Shown piece after piece: positions 9,472 to 17,988 of a stretch of 64,000 nt of DNA. Below the pieces are notes generated by a model. The model did no database searches, was not told where the DNA came from, and saw nothing but the letters and a program-made list of their open reading frames with translations. The DNA lies in assembly GCF_014837245.1 (NCBI RefSeq), contig NZ_JACYFU010000001.1:682001-746000 (forward strand), in the 5' to 3' direction. How positions within the stretch are numbered: the stretch's first letter is position 1; every line of letters starts with the position of its first letter. This stretch comes from Devosia oryzisoli (GTDB taxonomy: Bacteria; Pseudomonadota; Alphaproteobacteria; Rhizobiales; Devosiaceae). Position numbers and translations under genes: made by a program.

Positions 9472-9929
9472 CCCTTTTAGGGGTTTGCGCATTTACCTCT
9501 ACGCAGTGTCAAATTGGCTAGGCCGAGTTTGGACTTTTCGAACTCGTGGTGTTCCTCGTCCAAAAAGCTTGCGCCCTTTCCTCCTTGGTTCCTCAGTTGT
9601 TCGGACCTCTGCCGCGTTGACTAGCAAATATGTAGCCGAGACAGTCCAGCCGTAGTCCGCTGAGTTCAGCGAGCCGGTATACAAAGTGGGTCTGGCCGAC
9701 GCCCCGACCGGATACAATGATCATCGGGCGAAACTGCGGCCACCGCGCACCCCGCCGGATGGTCACCCGCGCCGAGCGTCGAATGGCCTCGATCGCTGGA
9801 GCAAAATTATGGCCTCTGCAACGGCTCGATGGACCAGTAGTAGCCGGAGCGCCAGCATCCCGCTTGAGCCCGCCGGGCGAACCCAGCACGCGGACAATGT
9901 CAACTGGCGTTGCTGCTCGTGACCACCGA
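9472..9929. other. 458-bp stretch without a convincing gene
   Basis: Short open frames exist on both strands (for example a 98-codon frame at 9593-9889 on the minus strand), but none has a ribosome site, a recognisable motif or a plausible start. No integrase, insertion sequence or repeat of the tRNA-Asp 3' end was found. It may contain decayed coding sequence. Confidence 0.5.
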
Positions 9930-11633
9930 CTAAGAGAAAAGCTCAGACATCGACTTTCCGATTACCCGGGTAGCGGTAAGTACCAGGATCAGCGTGACCA
10001 AGATGGTGATCGAGCCGATGGCAGCGGCGGCCGAGATCTCCTGAGTTTCCAGCCGTTCATAGATAGCGATTGAGATGGTCTTCCATCGCGCGGAGTAGAG
10101 CATCACCGTGGTGCTCATTTCCGAAATGAGCGTGGTGAAGACGATGATTGCGCCGGCAAGGATCCCGGGGGCGATCAGGGGAATGGTGACTTTTCGCATC
10201 GTAGTGCCCCATGTCGCACCGGCGACGGTGGAGGCTTCCTCCATCTTGAGGTCGATCTGGGTCACCGCCGCCACTACCGAGCGGTAGATATACGCGATCC
10301 GGCGCACGAAATAGCCGATCACGATGATCAGGGCGGTGCCTGTCAGTGCGATCGGACCGCTGTTGTAGGTCACCAGCAGCGCCACCCCGGTGACGATGCC
10401 CGGCAGGATGAACGGCAACATGATGGTGAGGTCCAGCGCCCACTTGCCGAAGAACGTCTTGCGCTCGGCGACATAGCCGGTGAGCGTTCCGAAGATGACG
10501 CAGGCCACGGTCGCCACCGCCGCAAGGATCAGGCTGTTCTGAAGCGGTTCGACGACGCGGCTGAACACATACTGATAGTTGCCCCAGCCATACTGGGTGG
10601 GCCACAGGGTGCCCGGCCACTTCTCGGCGAACGAGGTGAACACCACCACCAGTTGCGGCAGCAGGGCCAGTGCCAGCAATCCCCAAACATAACAGTTGGC
10701 GACTATGCGGATGCCGCGGCCGGTCTGCAGTGCCGCCCGGCGCGTGGTGCTGCCGACGGTCACGAATCGGCGCTTCTTGTTGACCCGGATCAGGAACAGG
10801 ATGGCCCCGAGCGTGATCAGCACGTTGACCAGTGCAATGGCCGACGCCGCGTTGAGATTGAAGAAGCCATGTATCTGGAAATACATCAGCGTAGAGAGCA
10901 CATACATCTCCCCGCCCAGCACCGCCGGCGCGCCGAACTCGCCGAGCGCCTCGATGAGAACGATCATGGCGCCGGCCAGCATTGGCGGGATGGCCAGCGG
11001 CAGAACCACCGTGCGCAGCACGCGCCAGCGCGACGCGCCCATGACGCGAGCGCTCTCTTCCAGATGCGGATCGACCGCCGTCAACGCCCCCTGCACGAAC
11101 AGGAAAACATAGGTGAAATTCGACAGCACCATCGACAGGATGACGCCGAAATACCCATAAACTGGCGGCATCTGGATGCCGAACCACTGGTTCAGGTATT
11201 GCGAAACGATGCCGCTGCGGCCGAACAGCACCACCCAGGAATAAGCCCCGATGAAGGGCGGCGAGATCAGTGGGATGATCGACAACGACAGGATCAGGGG
11301 CTTGAACGGTATCTGCACCCTCGCAACGAAATAGGCGGCGGGCACGGCCACTGCCGTTGCGAGCACGGTCACCATCACGCCGATGAAGATCGTGTTCAGC
11401 AGGGCCTGCTGGTACATGGACGAGGTGAAGAAGCGTGAGAAGTTCTCAAGCGTCGCATTGAGCACGTTGAACGCCTCGCCAGCAGGCGCGAAGCTGTTCA
11501 GCATCGTGGTGCCGATGGGGTACAGCAGGAACGCGACCAGCACGAAGATGGTTACGCCCCCAGCCACATAGGGCGCGATGTTCAAGCGTCGCCGGGTGGC
11601 TGGCGGCATCGGTGTTCCTGCAAGCTCGCTCAC
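9930..11633 (-). CDS. ABC transporter permease, fused two-domain Fbp/Afu type
   Basis: This 567-aa inner-membrane protein has two tandem permease domains with about twelve membrane helices. Each half carries an EAA loop for ATPase contact: EESARVMGASRWRVL near 195 and EEASTVAGATWGTTM near 480. This fused layout is typical of the Fe(III) FbpB/SfuB and sugar-phosphate AfuB families. It starts with GTG, overlapping the ATPase stop by 4 bases (GTGA), so the two are translationally coupled. It is the last gene of the operon running from 14800. The name 'iron transporter' would follow similarity only; the regulatory context suggests an amino sugar or sugar-phosphate substrate. Confidence 0.9.
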   Translation of the reverse strand: MSELAGTPMPPATRRRLNIAPYVAGGVTIFVLVAFLLYPIGTTMLNSFAPAGEAFNVLNATLENFSRFFTSSMYQQALLNTIFIGVMVTVLATAVAVPAAYFVARVQIPFKPLILSLSIIPLISPPFIGAYSWVVLFGRSGIVSQYLNQWFGIQMPPVYGYFGVILSMVLSNFTYVFLFVQGALTAVDPHLEESARVMGASRWRVLRTVVLPLAIPPMLAGAMIVLIEALGEFGAPAVLGGEMYVLSTLMYFQIHGFFNLNAASAIALVNVLITLGAILFLIRVNKKRRFVTVGSTTRRAALQTGRGIRIVANCYVWGLLALALLPQLVVVFTSFAEKWPGTLWPTQYGWGNYQYVFSRVVEPLQNSLILAAVATVACVIFGTLTGYVAERKTFFGKWALDLTIMLPFILPGIVTGVALLVTYNSGPIALTGTALIIVIGYFVRRIAYIYRSVVAAVTQIDLKMEEASTVAGATWGTTMRKVTIPLIAPGILAGAIIVFTTLISEMSTTVMLYSARWKTISIAIYERLETQEISAAAAIGSITILVTLILVLTATRVIGKSMSELFS

Positions 11634-12766
11634 CGGCTGCCCTCCTCGAACACGAGGCTTGGTCCGACCAATCCGAACCGGACCTCGTCACCCTCGGACA
11701 CGCCTTCGGCGAACGCCGGCAGATCGACAATGACCTCGCCGCGTGCCTGGCCGGTCTCGACCAGATAACGCACAAAACTGCCCAGGAACTGAATGCGTAG
11801 CGCGCGTCCGGTGAAGGCGGGCTTGTCGAGCTGCTGGCCCGCCGAGGAGAGCCACATCTGCTCAGGCCGGCTCATCATCAACGCCGCCTGCGGCTTGACG
11901 AACCACTCGCCCTCATCGCTTGCCGCCGTCACCGTCTTGACCCCGGCAAAGCGGCTGCCGCCAAGCGCGACCACGGCCGCGCGGCCGTGGTCGCGGGATT
12001 CAATATCGACTGGGAAGAAGTTGGCCTTGCCGATGAAGTCAGCCACAAACAGCGAGATCGGCGCGGAATAGATGTCATAGGGCGCGCCCAGTTGCATCAG
12101 CCGCCCCTTGGAGAACACTCCGATCACATCGGAGATTGCCATGGCTTCTTCCTGGTCGTGGGTCACATAGAGCGCCATCACGTTCAGTGCCTTCTGCAGG
12201 CGACGAATTTCGTCACGCATCTCGACGCGCAGCTTGGCATCGAGATTGGCCAGCGGTTCGTCGAGCAGAAGCATGCCCGGATGATAGACAAGGGCGCGAC
12301 CGATCGAGACGCGCTGCTGCTGGCCGCCCGACAAATCTGCCGGGTAGCGCTGGGCCAGTCCATCGAGGCGGAGCATGGCCAGGGTTTCGTGCACCCGCTT
12401 CGTTATCGTGGCTTCGTCGGCGCCGCGCAACCTGAGCCCATAGGCTGCGTTCTCGAACACGGTCATGTGCGGAAACAGCGCGTAGGACTGGAACACCATG
12501 CCGATATTGCGCTCGAAGGCGCTCTTGCGGCGGAAGTCCTCGCCATTGAACAGGATTTGACCGCTCGTGATCGTCTCGAGGCCCGCGATCATGCGCAGCG
12601 TCGTGGTCTTCCCGCAGCCCGATGGCCCGAGCATGGTGAAGAACGTGTTCGGCGCAATGTCGAAGCTGACGTCCTTGACCGCCGTCGCCGGCCCCTCGGG
12701 CGTGTTGAAGATCTTTGTCAGCTCGCGGACTGAAAGCCGGGCGGGTGCCGGCGAAGAAGAGGCCAT
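11630..12766 (-). CDS. ABC transporter ATPase, FbpC/AfuC-PotA type
   Basis: This 378-aa ATPase energises the fused permease. Walker A is GPSGCGKTT, the Q-loop is in MVFQSYALFPHMTVFEN, the signature LSGGQQQRVSIGRAL, Walker B LLLDEPLANLDAKLR and the switch histidine is in YVTHDQEEAM. A C-terminal TOBE domain (about 290-378) follows. It overlaps the PP2C-like gene by one base (TGATG) and the permease by four, which shows a tightly coupled operon. Confidence 0.93.
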   Translation of the reverse strand: MASSSPAPARLSVRELTKIFNTPEGPATAVKDVSFDIAPNTFFTMLGPSGCGKTTTLRMIAGLETITSGQILFNGEDFRRKSAFERNIGMVFQSYALFPHMTVFENAAYGLRLRGADEATITKRVHETLAMLRLDGLAQRYPADLSGGQQQRVSIGRALVYHPGMLLLDEPLANLDAKLRVEMRDEIRRLQKALNVMALYVTHDQEEAMAISDVIGVFSKGRLMQLGAPYDIYSAPISLFVADFIGKANFFPVDIESRDHGRAAVVALGGSRFAGVKTVTAASDEGEWFVKPQAALMMSRPEQMWLSSAGQQLDKPAFTGRALRIQFLGSFVRYLVETGQARGEVIVDLPAFAEGVSEGDEVRFGLVGPSLVFEEGSR

Positions 12767-13773
12767 CAGTTGATTCCTGCGGATATAAAAAGGATGCTGC
12801 GGTCATCCCCGAAATTCTTGCCGACCCGGCCCTTGGTACTTGCATGGGGACCGATGCGGTCCGGGTCGATTCGGTCGGCCTCGGCGAGCGCTGCTTCCCA
12901 CGCGGCAATACCGCTAGCGTCGGGAAGAGCCGGATAGCCGTCGGTGGCAAGTTCCAGCGTCTTGATCTCGGACCGCGGCAGGTCGAGCACGCGGACCGAA
13001 CTTCTGGTGTCGCTCACCCCATCGAGTGCGGCAGCATGGAACGCGTCTGGATCGGCACGAATGCCTTCGAGGCCAGCCGCGAGGATCACGTCGACCTCGG
13101 CGAGGTCATTACCGCAAGCTTCAAGCACGGGGCCGTCGCGCCGGACCGCAGCAACAATGGCTGCGAGGTCGGCCGCGGTGAGGGGCGGGGGTGCCGGGGT
13201 GCCGGACGCCGGCCCCTGGACGATGAGCTGCCGGGCAATAGGGCGGACGTCGGCAACACGCAGCCCCTTTTTCAGCAACATGGCCCAGGCCACTGCACGC
13301 GCCTTGGACAACACAGTATCACCGGGAAAATGATGGTCGAGCACTACCTTGCCGTTGACGCGGATGGTGCAGTCGCCGAGCGCCACGAGGCGAACCATGT
13401 CACCGGCCGTGAAAGCGGCCGAGAAGGCAGCGCGGAAGCGCGCCAGTCCCGACCGGATGTCCGGCCCAGCGATCCTGAGCCGCTGATAGGTGGCGGCGAT
13501 AGCGGTATTGAGATCGATGACGAGCGCGGCCGGATCGGGGAGGCGGGTCAGCGGGCCGGCAGCCGCGGTGGCGAGCGCCTCGGCCACGGCCTGAGCCGCA
13601 AGGTACCCGCCGGTGGCGCCCCGCCCCAACCGGTCGTCATAGCGCAGGCCGCTGATATCCGTCGCGCCGTCGATCACCGCATAAAGGCGATTGGGAATGG
13701 CCACGACGCGGTCTTCGTTGGTTTCAGGCGCGTCAGGGTTCTTGGCCTGGGTGAACCCTTGGAAATGGTACAA
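12766..13773 (-). CDS. PPM/PP2C-like phosphatase inside an ABC importer operon
   Basis: From TTG 13773 (GGGGGAG 6 nt upstream) the protein is 335 aa. It has the order of motifs of metal-dependent PPM phosphatases: NEDR near 19, VIDGATD (Asp35, metal ligand), GDCTIRV (133-139, matching the GDSR motif), LATDGY (Asp278) and FGDDRSILF near 321-329. All the main metal-binding aspartates appear present, so it is probably active. There is no signal peptide, so it should be cytoplasmic. It sits between the binding-protein gene and the ATPase, overlapping the latter by one base. Its substrate, whether a phosphoprotein or a small phosphate ester, is not known. An upstream ATG at 13821 would add 16 residues. 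Confidence 0.8.
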   Translation of the reverse strand: MYHFQGFTQAKNPDAPETNEDRVVAIPNRLYAVIDGATDISGLRYDDRLGRGATGGYLAAQAVAEALATAAAGPLTRLPDPAALVIDLNTAIAATYQRLRIAGPDIRSGLARFRAAFSAAFTAGDMVRLVALGDCTIRVNGKVVLDHHFPGDTVLSKARAVAWAMLLKKGLRVADVRPIARQLIVQGPASGTPAPPPLTAADLAAIVAAVRRDGPVLEACGNDLAEVDVILAAGLEGIRADPDAFHAAALDGVSDTRSSVRVLDLPRSEIKTLELATDGYPALPDASGIAAWEAALAEADRIDPDRIGPHASTKGRVGKNFGDDRSILFISAGIN

Positions 13774-13834
13774 GTGGCGCTCCCCCGGTTGGTGGTGAAG
13801 CCCGGAAGTTCCGCGCTTCACCGTTCTGGTTCAG

Positions 13835-14800
13835 TTACTGTGCGAACAGTTCGTCGAACTTGGCCAGGTTCTCGTCGCGGTTCGAGGCCGCGAGGTTGTC
13901 GTCATACGGGAAGGTCGGGACCTCGCTGGTCGGCATCAGGCCTTCCGGCGGCGCCACGTCCTTGCGCACCGAGCGACGGTTGGTGGACACTATCAGTTCG
14001 TGCGCTTCCTTGGAGTTGGCGTAATCGAGGAACAACTTGGCATTGTCCGGGTTCGGCCCGCCGGCGATGATCGCCGAGGCATCGAAGCGCAGGCCGGTGC
14101 CATCTTCCGGATAGATCGCCGTCACCGGGTAGCCTTCGTCCATCATGGTCTTGATGTTGACTTCGCCCGTCACTCCGACCTCGGTTTCGCCGCGTCCGAC
14201 GTCCTGGAACACGCTCTGCGAGGAGGTGGTGAAGCGCGCGTTCTTCATGACCTTCTCGGCCACGTCCCAGCCATAGAGCTGCAGAATCTGGGCCAACTGC
14301 GCGTAAGCGGAACCCGAAAGCGAGGGGTTGGCCAGCACGAGCTTGCCTTCCAGTTCCGGGGCAGCCAGGTCGGCCCAGGTCCGCGGGTACTGGTCTTCGC
14401 TCATCAGGTTGGTGTTCACGATGAACGCCTGCAGCGGCATGGAGCAGCCATAGAAGGAATGGTCTGCTGCTACGACATCGGACTCGAAATTGGGCAGCTC
14501 GGGGCTTTCATAGGGCTCGAACAGGTCCGGATTGGCCAGGAAGGCTTCGCTCGACGCACACAGGACGACGTCGCCCTGCGGGTTGTCCTTTTCGGCCGCC
14601 ATACGGGTGAACAATTCGCCCACGCCAGCATTGATCGCCGAAATGGAGATCCCAGGGTACTTCTCCCGGAACCCGTCGATAATCAGTTCACCGGCGTCCC
14701 CGGCGGGGTTGTAGACGACTAGCCCACCCTCCTGGGCGATTGCGGTCTGGCTCATCAGGGTGCCGACGGTAGCGATGAGAGCAAGTGACTTCAGATTCAT
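13835..14800 (-). CDS. Periplasmic substrate-binding protein of the Fbp/Afu-type ABC importer
   Basis: This 321-aa protein has a signal peptide ([18 protein letters not shown], cleavage after TAIAQ) with no lipobox, so it is soluble in the periplasm. The mature part starts LVVYNPAGD and belongs to the type 2 extracellular binding proteins of the FbpA/AfuA/PhnS kind, with the characteristic '[22 protein letters not shown]' region split over two lobes. The tyrosine pair that coordinates Fe(III) in FbpA is not obvious. GGAGGAGGA stands before the ATG at 14800; the longer frame upstream runs through the promoter. It is the first gene of the four-gene minus-strand operon. Confidence 0.88.
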   Translation of the reverse strand: MNLKSLALIATVGTLMSQTAIAQEGGLVVYNPAGDAGELIIDGFREKYPGISISAINAGVGELFTRMAAEKDNPQGDVVLCASSEAFLANPDLFEPYESPELPNFESDVVAADHSFYGCSMPLQAFIVNTNLMSEDQYPRTWADLAAPELEGKLVLANPSLSGSAYAQLAQILQLYGWDVAEKVMKNARFTTSSQSVFQDVGRGETEVGVTGEVNIKTMMDEGYPVTAIYPEDGTGLRFDASAIIAGGPNPDNAKLFLDYANSKEAHELIVSTNRRSVRKDVAPPEGLMPTSEVPTFPYDDNLAASNRDENLAKFDELFAQ

Positions 14801-14859
14801 TGGTTCCTCCTCCTTCCGGCAGTGCCGATGGTCCACTCTTCTACACTCAAAGCTTTTTT

Positions 14860-14871
14860 GCAACCGGTTGC
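14860..14871. promoter_or_regulatory. LacI-type operator 1 (GCAACCGGTTGC)
   Basis: This perfect 12-bp palindrome with a central CG lies in the 106-bp gap between the minus-strand ABC operon and the first NagB-like gene, so it can control both. Identical copies are at 17131-17142 and 21157-21168. The core is flanked by TT and GT. It has the size and symmetry of GalR/LacI operators. Confidence 0.8.
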
Positions 14872-14906
14872 GTAACTGGTCGAAGTTGATAATCTTGGTG
14901 GCGAGT

Positions 14907-15698
14907 ATGCAAACGTTTTCAGGGCTTACGCCTGCCAGACCGAAGGACATCCGGCTCGTGCAGATCATCACCCACACCTCCAAGGATGCGCTTGGCCAGG
15001 CGGCTGCCCATCAGGGCGCCGAGGCGATCAATGCCGCGATCGCTGCGCGCGGTCACGCAAACATCATCGTAGCGACCGGCGCCAGCCAGTTCGAGATGCT
15101 TGAGCACCTGGTCAGGGCGGACGTCGACTTCTCCAAGGTCACCGCCTTTCATCTCGATGAGTATGTGGGCATTTCACGCGACCATCCCGCAAGCTTCCGC
15201 CGCTACCTGCGGGAGCGGTTCGCACAGAAGCTGCCGCATCTTGGGGAGATCATCTATATCGACGGCGACGCAGCCGAACTGAGCGCGGAAGTTGATCGCG
15301 TCAGCCAACGGATCGCTCAAATCGACATCGACGTCTGTTTCGCCGGGATTGGCGAGAACGGCCACCTCGCCTTCAACGACCCGCCGGCTAACTTCGAAAC
15401 CACCGTACCCTATCTGGTCGTCGAATTGGACGAGGCCTGCCGTCGCCAACAGATGGGCGAAGGCTGGTTCGCGAGCCTCGAGGACGTGCCGCTACGCGCC
15501 GTGTCTATGAGCGTGCAGCAAATCCTCAAGAGTGGCACCATCATTTTGTCAGTCCCGGACAGTCGAAAGGCCGAAGCCGTGCGGGCCTCGTGCGAAGGAG
15601 AGATCACGCCACAGGTGCCGGCCTCGATCCTCCAGCAGCATCGCAACACCACCCTGCACCTGGACCAGGCATCGGCGGCACTCCTCGGCCGCGGATAA
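14907..15698 (+). CDS. NagB-like glucosamine-6-phosphate deaminase/isomerase family protein 1
   Basis: This 263-aa cytoplasmic protein has the NagB/RpiA fold. It keeps a phosphate-loop-like VATGASQ at 56-62, the FHLDEYVG segment with the proton-transfer Asp84, and [14 protein letters not shown] with the catalytic His153. Compared with E. coli NagB, the catalytic-triad Asp is Asn (as in Bacillus NagB) and the Glu after AFN is Asp158. The allosteric residues of the E. coli enzyme cannot be traced. The start at 14907 lacks a strong ribosome site, but the longer frame runs through the promoter and operator. It is alone on its transcript, divergent from the ABC operon. The exact sugar phosphate is not established. 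Confidence 0.85.
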   Translation: MQTFSGLTPARPKDIRLVQIITHTSKDALGQAAAHQGAEAINAAIAARGHANIIVATGASQFEMLEHLVRADVDFSKVTAFHLDEYVGISRDHPASFRRYLRERFAQKLPHLGEIIYIDGDAAELSAEVDRVSQRIAQIDIDVCFAGIGENGHLAFNDPPANFETTVPYLVVELDEACRRQQMGEGWFASLEDVPLRAVSMSVQQILKSGTIILSVPDSRKAEAVRASCEGEITPQVPASILQQHRNTTLHLDQASAALLGRG

Positions 15699-16011
15699 GC
15701 TCAGACTACTGAAGGTGGCGCAGGAGCCGCGATGGTGGCGTCGAGCCGTGCGCTCGGAGCGGTCATCACGAAAATTTCTGATGTGCGACGGATACCCATC
15801 GGGGTCACGCCAGTCCTGGCTGCTGCGGAAATCTCAGAAAGTCCTCTGGCCATTTCCCGGCATCTCACGACGGCGCACCAAGCGAGACCTGGAGCTTTCG
15901 CAGCGGCGCAGTCGAGTTCGGCTTCCTGGTTCCCTAAAAACCGAAAGAGGGAGCTATGGACCTCGAGCGCCGCCTTGCGGACATGCTGGAGAACGCGGCA
16001 AAGCGCGCGCG
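15699..16011. other. Gap between convergent nagB-like 1 and lacI
   Basis: No clear gene is seen. A 54-codon frame begins at ATG 15955 after AAAGAGGGAG and starts MDLERRLADMLENAAKR, a helical charged sequence, but it runs into the 3' end of lacI on the other strand. It may be a fragment or a chance frame. No terminator with a U-tract was found. Confidence 0.4.
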
Positions 16012-17058
16012 TCAGTTCCTTGCCCGGTTCGCATCAGATCCCAAGGCCGCCTCTGAGCGCTTGCCTGCCTTCACCTGCCCGGTTGTCTTCCGAATGACGA
16101 GGTTCGTGTCTAGAACGTAGCGCACGTCGCGTATGGCGTTGTTCTGGAGGATTTCCATCAGCAAGTTGAGGGCTGCCTTGCCGGCCTCGACGGAGCGGTT
16201 GGACACAGTGGTGAGCGGGGGGTAGGTGGCGGCGCCCAGCACGTCATCGCAGCCAACCACCGCGAAATCGGCCGGCACGGCCACGCCCATGTCCGCGAGT
16301 TCGGCGAGCATGCCCTGGGCGGTCAGATCGTCGAAGGCGATGGCGGCCGTCGCGCCCGTGGCCAGGGCGGCAGCAGTTATCTTGCGGCCCGATTCGAACG
16401 CCGCGAATTCGTTGGAGATGACGGCAACCTCCAGGCCATGGTCCTTGGCTGCGCGTCTAACCGCGATGCGACGTTGCTTGTTCGACCAGGAGCCGTGCGG
16501 CCCTCCCACATAGACAAGCTTCCTGTGCCCGAGCGTGGCCAGATGCGACACGGCCTCGGCGACGCCCGCGGCGCTGTCGATGAGAATGCGGGGGATGCCC
16601 TTCACGTCGCGGTTGATCAGCACCACGGGTCGGCGCGCGGCGTGCTCGACGATTTGGTCGTCGCTTAGTCGCGACGAAACCAGGACGAAGCCTTCCACCT
16701 GGCCGGCGAAGCGGCCGATGAGCTTGTCTTCCTGGCCGGGGTCTTCGTTCGAATTGCCCAGAAAGACGCAGTAGTCGAAGCGATCGGCTTCCGACTGCGC
16801 GGCGCTGATCAGGGGTGGGAAGAACGGATTGGCCACATCGGGCACGATCAGAGCGATGTTGCCGTGGCGTCCCGTGCTGAGTGCGCGCGCGGAATGGTTG
16901 GGCACATAGCCCAGTCGCTCTGCGGCGGCGGAAATTTTGCGCACCGTTTCGGGGCTCAGCATCTCAGGGCGGGTAAAGGCACGAGATACGCTGGACTTGG
17001 TAACGCCTGCGGCGGCGGCGACCTGGTTGATCGTCGGTCTGTTCTGGCGTGGCGTCAT
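16012..17058 (-). CDS. LacI/GalR-family transcriptional regulator of the carbohydrate region
   Basis: This 348-aa protein has an N-terminal helix-turn-helix with hinge helix (TINQVAAAAGVTKSSVSRAF, then LGYVPNHSARALSTGR) and a periplasmic-binding-protein-like effector domain (about 60-335). It probably represses at the GCAACCGGTTGC sites and is relieved by an amino sugar or sugar phosphate. The ATG at 17058 puts the helix-turn-helix near residue 8, as is usual; earlier in-frame starts lie in or near the promoter palindrome. It diverges from the nagB-SIS-nagA operon. LacI proteins often repress their own gene; its promoter lies beside operator 2. Confidence 0.93.
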   Translation of the reverse strand: MTPRQNRPTINQVAAAAGVTKSSVSRAFTRPEMLSPETVRKISAAAERLGYVPNHSARALSTGRHGNIALIVPDVANPFFPPLISAAQSEADRFDYCVFLGNSNEDPGQEDKLIGRFAGQVEGFVLVSSRLSDDQIVEHAARRPVVLINRDVKGIPRILIDSAAGVAEAVSHLATLGHRKLVYVGGPHGSWSNKQRRIAVRRAAKDHGLEVAVISNEFAAFESGRKITAAALATGATAAIAFDDLTAQGMLAELADMGVAVPADFAVVGCDDVLGAATYPPLTTVSNRSVEAGKAALNLLMEILQNNAIRDVRYVLDTNLVIRKTTGQVKAGKRSEAALGSDANRARN

Positions 17059-17088
17059 CGAAGTCTCTGGTTGTGTCCAGAAGGTCAT

Positions 17089-17112
17089 TGTACTAACGGT
17101 ACCGTTAGTACA
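17089..17112. promoter_or_regulatory. 24-bp perfect palindrome in the lacI promoter
   Basis: The half-site TGTACTAACGGT is followed without a gap by its exact reverse complement. On the minus strand it lies between TTGACT (17113-17118) and the TACAAT near 17086-17091, that is, in the spacer of the likely lacI promoter. Its core GGTACC differs from the LacI-type CCGG core, so a second regulator, perhaps of the TetR kind, may bind here. Confidence 0.65.
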
Positions 17113-17123
17113 GTCAACCTCCC

Positions 17124-17144
17124 TTGACATGCAACCGGTTGCAT
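17124..17144 (+). promoter_or_regulatory. Promoter -35 box with LacI-type operator 2
   Basis: TTGACA (17124-17129) is followed by GCAACCGGTTGC (17131-17142); the symmetry extends to ATGCAACCGGTTGCAT (17129-17144). A repressor here would cover the spacer of the promoter for the second nagB-like operon. The -10 box is not clear. Confidence 0.8.
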
Positions 17145-17205
17145 CTGATGGTTGCTATTGGCGGGCTGGTATCGCGCGCCGAGCGTGTGGGAGGTCTGTT
17201 CCGTG

Positions 17206-17988
17206 ATGCCTGAACCTTCGTTGCCCCGAGACACCATCCGGAAGGCCGACCTCATGAGCGTTCGGTCGTTTCCCACGAGGGCACTGATGGGCGCCGCCGC
17301 GGCGCAGGATATCGCCAACGCGTTACGCGCTGCCTTGTCGCGCCAGCCGAACGTCCGCATGGTTTTTGCTGCCGCGCCAAGCCAGGCGCAGATGCTCGAA
17401 GCGCTTTGCGCTGCAGATGGCATCGACTGGGGGCGCGTCACCGCCTTTCATATGGACGAATATATTGGGTTGCCGCCGGAGGCGCCGCAGCGCTTTGCCA
17501 ACTGGCTCGACCAGAACCTCTTCGAGCGCGTCCCGTTCGGCCAGGTCCATCGTATCGTCCCCGGGGCTGATCCCGACACAGCGGCGGCATCCTATGCGCA
17601 ACTCCTGGCCGAGGCGCCGATCGACTTCATCTGCCTCGGGATCGGCGTCAACGGACACATCGCGTTCAACGATCCTCCAGTGGCAGACTTCTCCGACCCG
17701 CTGGACGTCAAGGTGGTGATGCTCGATGCGCAGTGCCGGCAACAGCAGGTCGACGATGACTGTTTCGCAAGCTTCGAAGATGTTCCTCGACAGGCTATCA
17801 CGCTGACAGTGCCAAGGCTGCTTCGCGCCGGGCGGCTGTTCTGCGTGGTACCGGGCCAGTTCAAGCGGAATGCCGTCCAGGCCACGCTCCATGGTCCGGT
17901 CAGCACCGAATGCCCGGCGAGCATCCTGCGCCAGCACCCAGATTGCACTCTTTACCTCGACAGGGAGTCCGACCCCGATGCCCAATAG
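17206..17988 (+). CDS. nagB: NagB-like glucosamine-6-phosphate deaminase family protein 2
   Basis: This 260-aa NagB-fold protein is the first gene of the operon with the SIS, nagA-like and ceramidase-like genes. It keeps FHMDEYIGLP with Asp84 and GIGVNGHIAFNDPP with His151 and Asp156. The phosphate loop is changed: where the paralogue has VATGASQ, this has AAAPSQ, lacking the TG pair. This may mean a different ligand or a weaker phosphate grip. GGGAGG lies 11 nt before ATG 17206; a GTG at 17203 with 8-nt spacing is equally possible. The last 11 bases overlap the SIS gene. The deaminase assignment is by family. Confidence 0.82.
   Translation: MPEPSLPRDTIRKADLMSVRSFPTRALMGAAAAQDIANALRAALSRQPNVRMVFAAAPSQAQMLEALCAADGIDWGRVTAFHMDEYIGLPPEAPQRFANWLDQNLFERVPFGQVHRIVPGADPDTAAASYAQLLAEAPIDFICLGIGVNGHIAFNDPPVADFSDPLDVKVVMLDAQCRQQQVDDDCFASFEDVPRQAITLTVPRLLRAGRLFCVVPGQFKRNAVQATLHGPVSTECPASILRQHPDCTLYLDRESDPDAQ

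Noticed and set aside
9593..9889. 98-codon minus-strand frame after tRNA-Asp
   Set aside because: No ribosome site, no motif, and an unlikely N-terminus; not supported as a gene.
9930..14800. Naming the minus-strand transporter as a proven Fe(III) importer
   Set aside because: Similarity of permease and ATPase fits iron, sugar-phosphate and phosphonate importers alike, the tyrosine pair for iron is not obvious, and the operator links it to sugar genes.
14909..14920. AAACGTTT-containing sequence at the start of the first NagB-like gene as a further LacI operator
   Set aside because: It overlaps the start codon, its flanks are not symmetric, and it does not match the three GCAACCGGTTGC sites.
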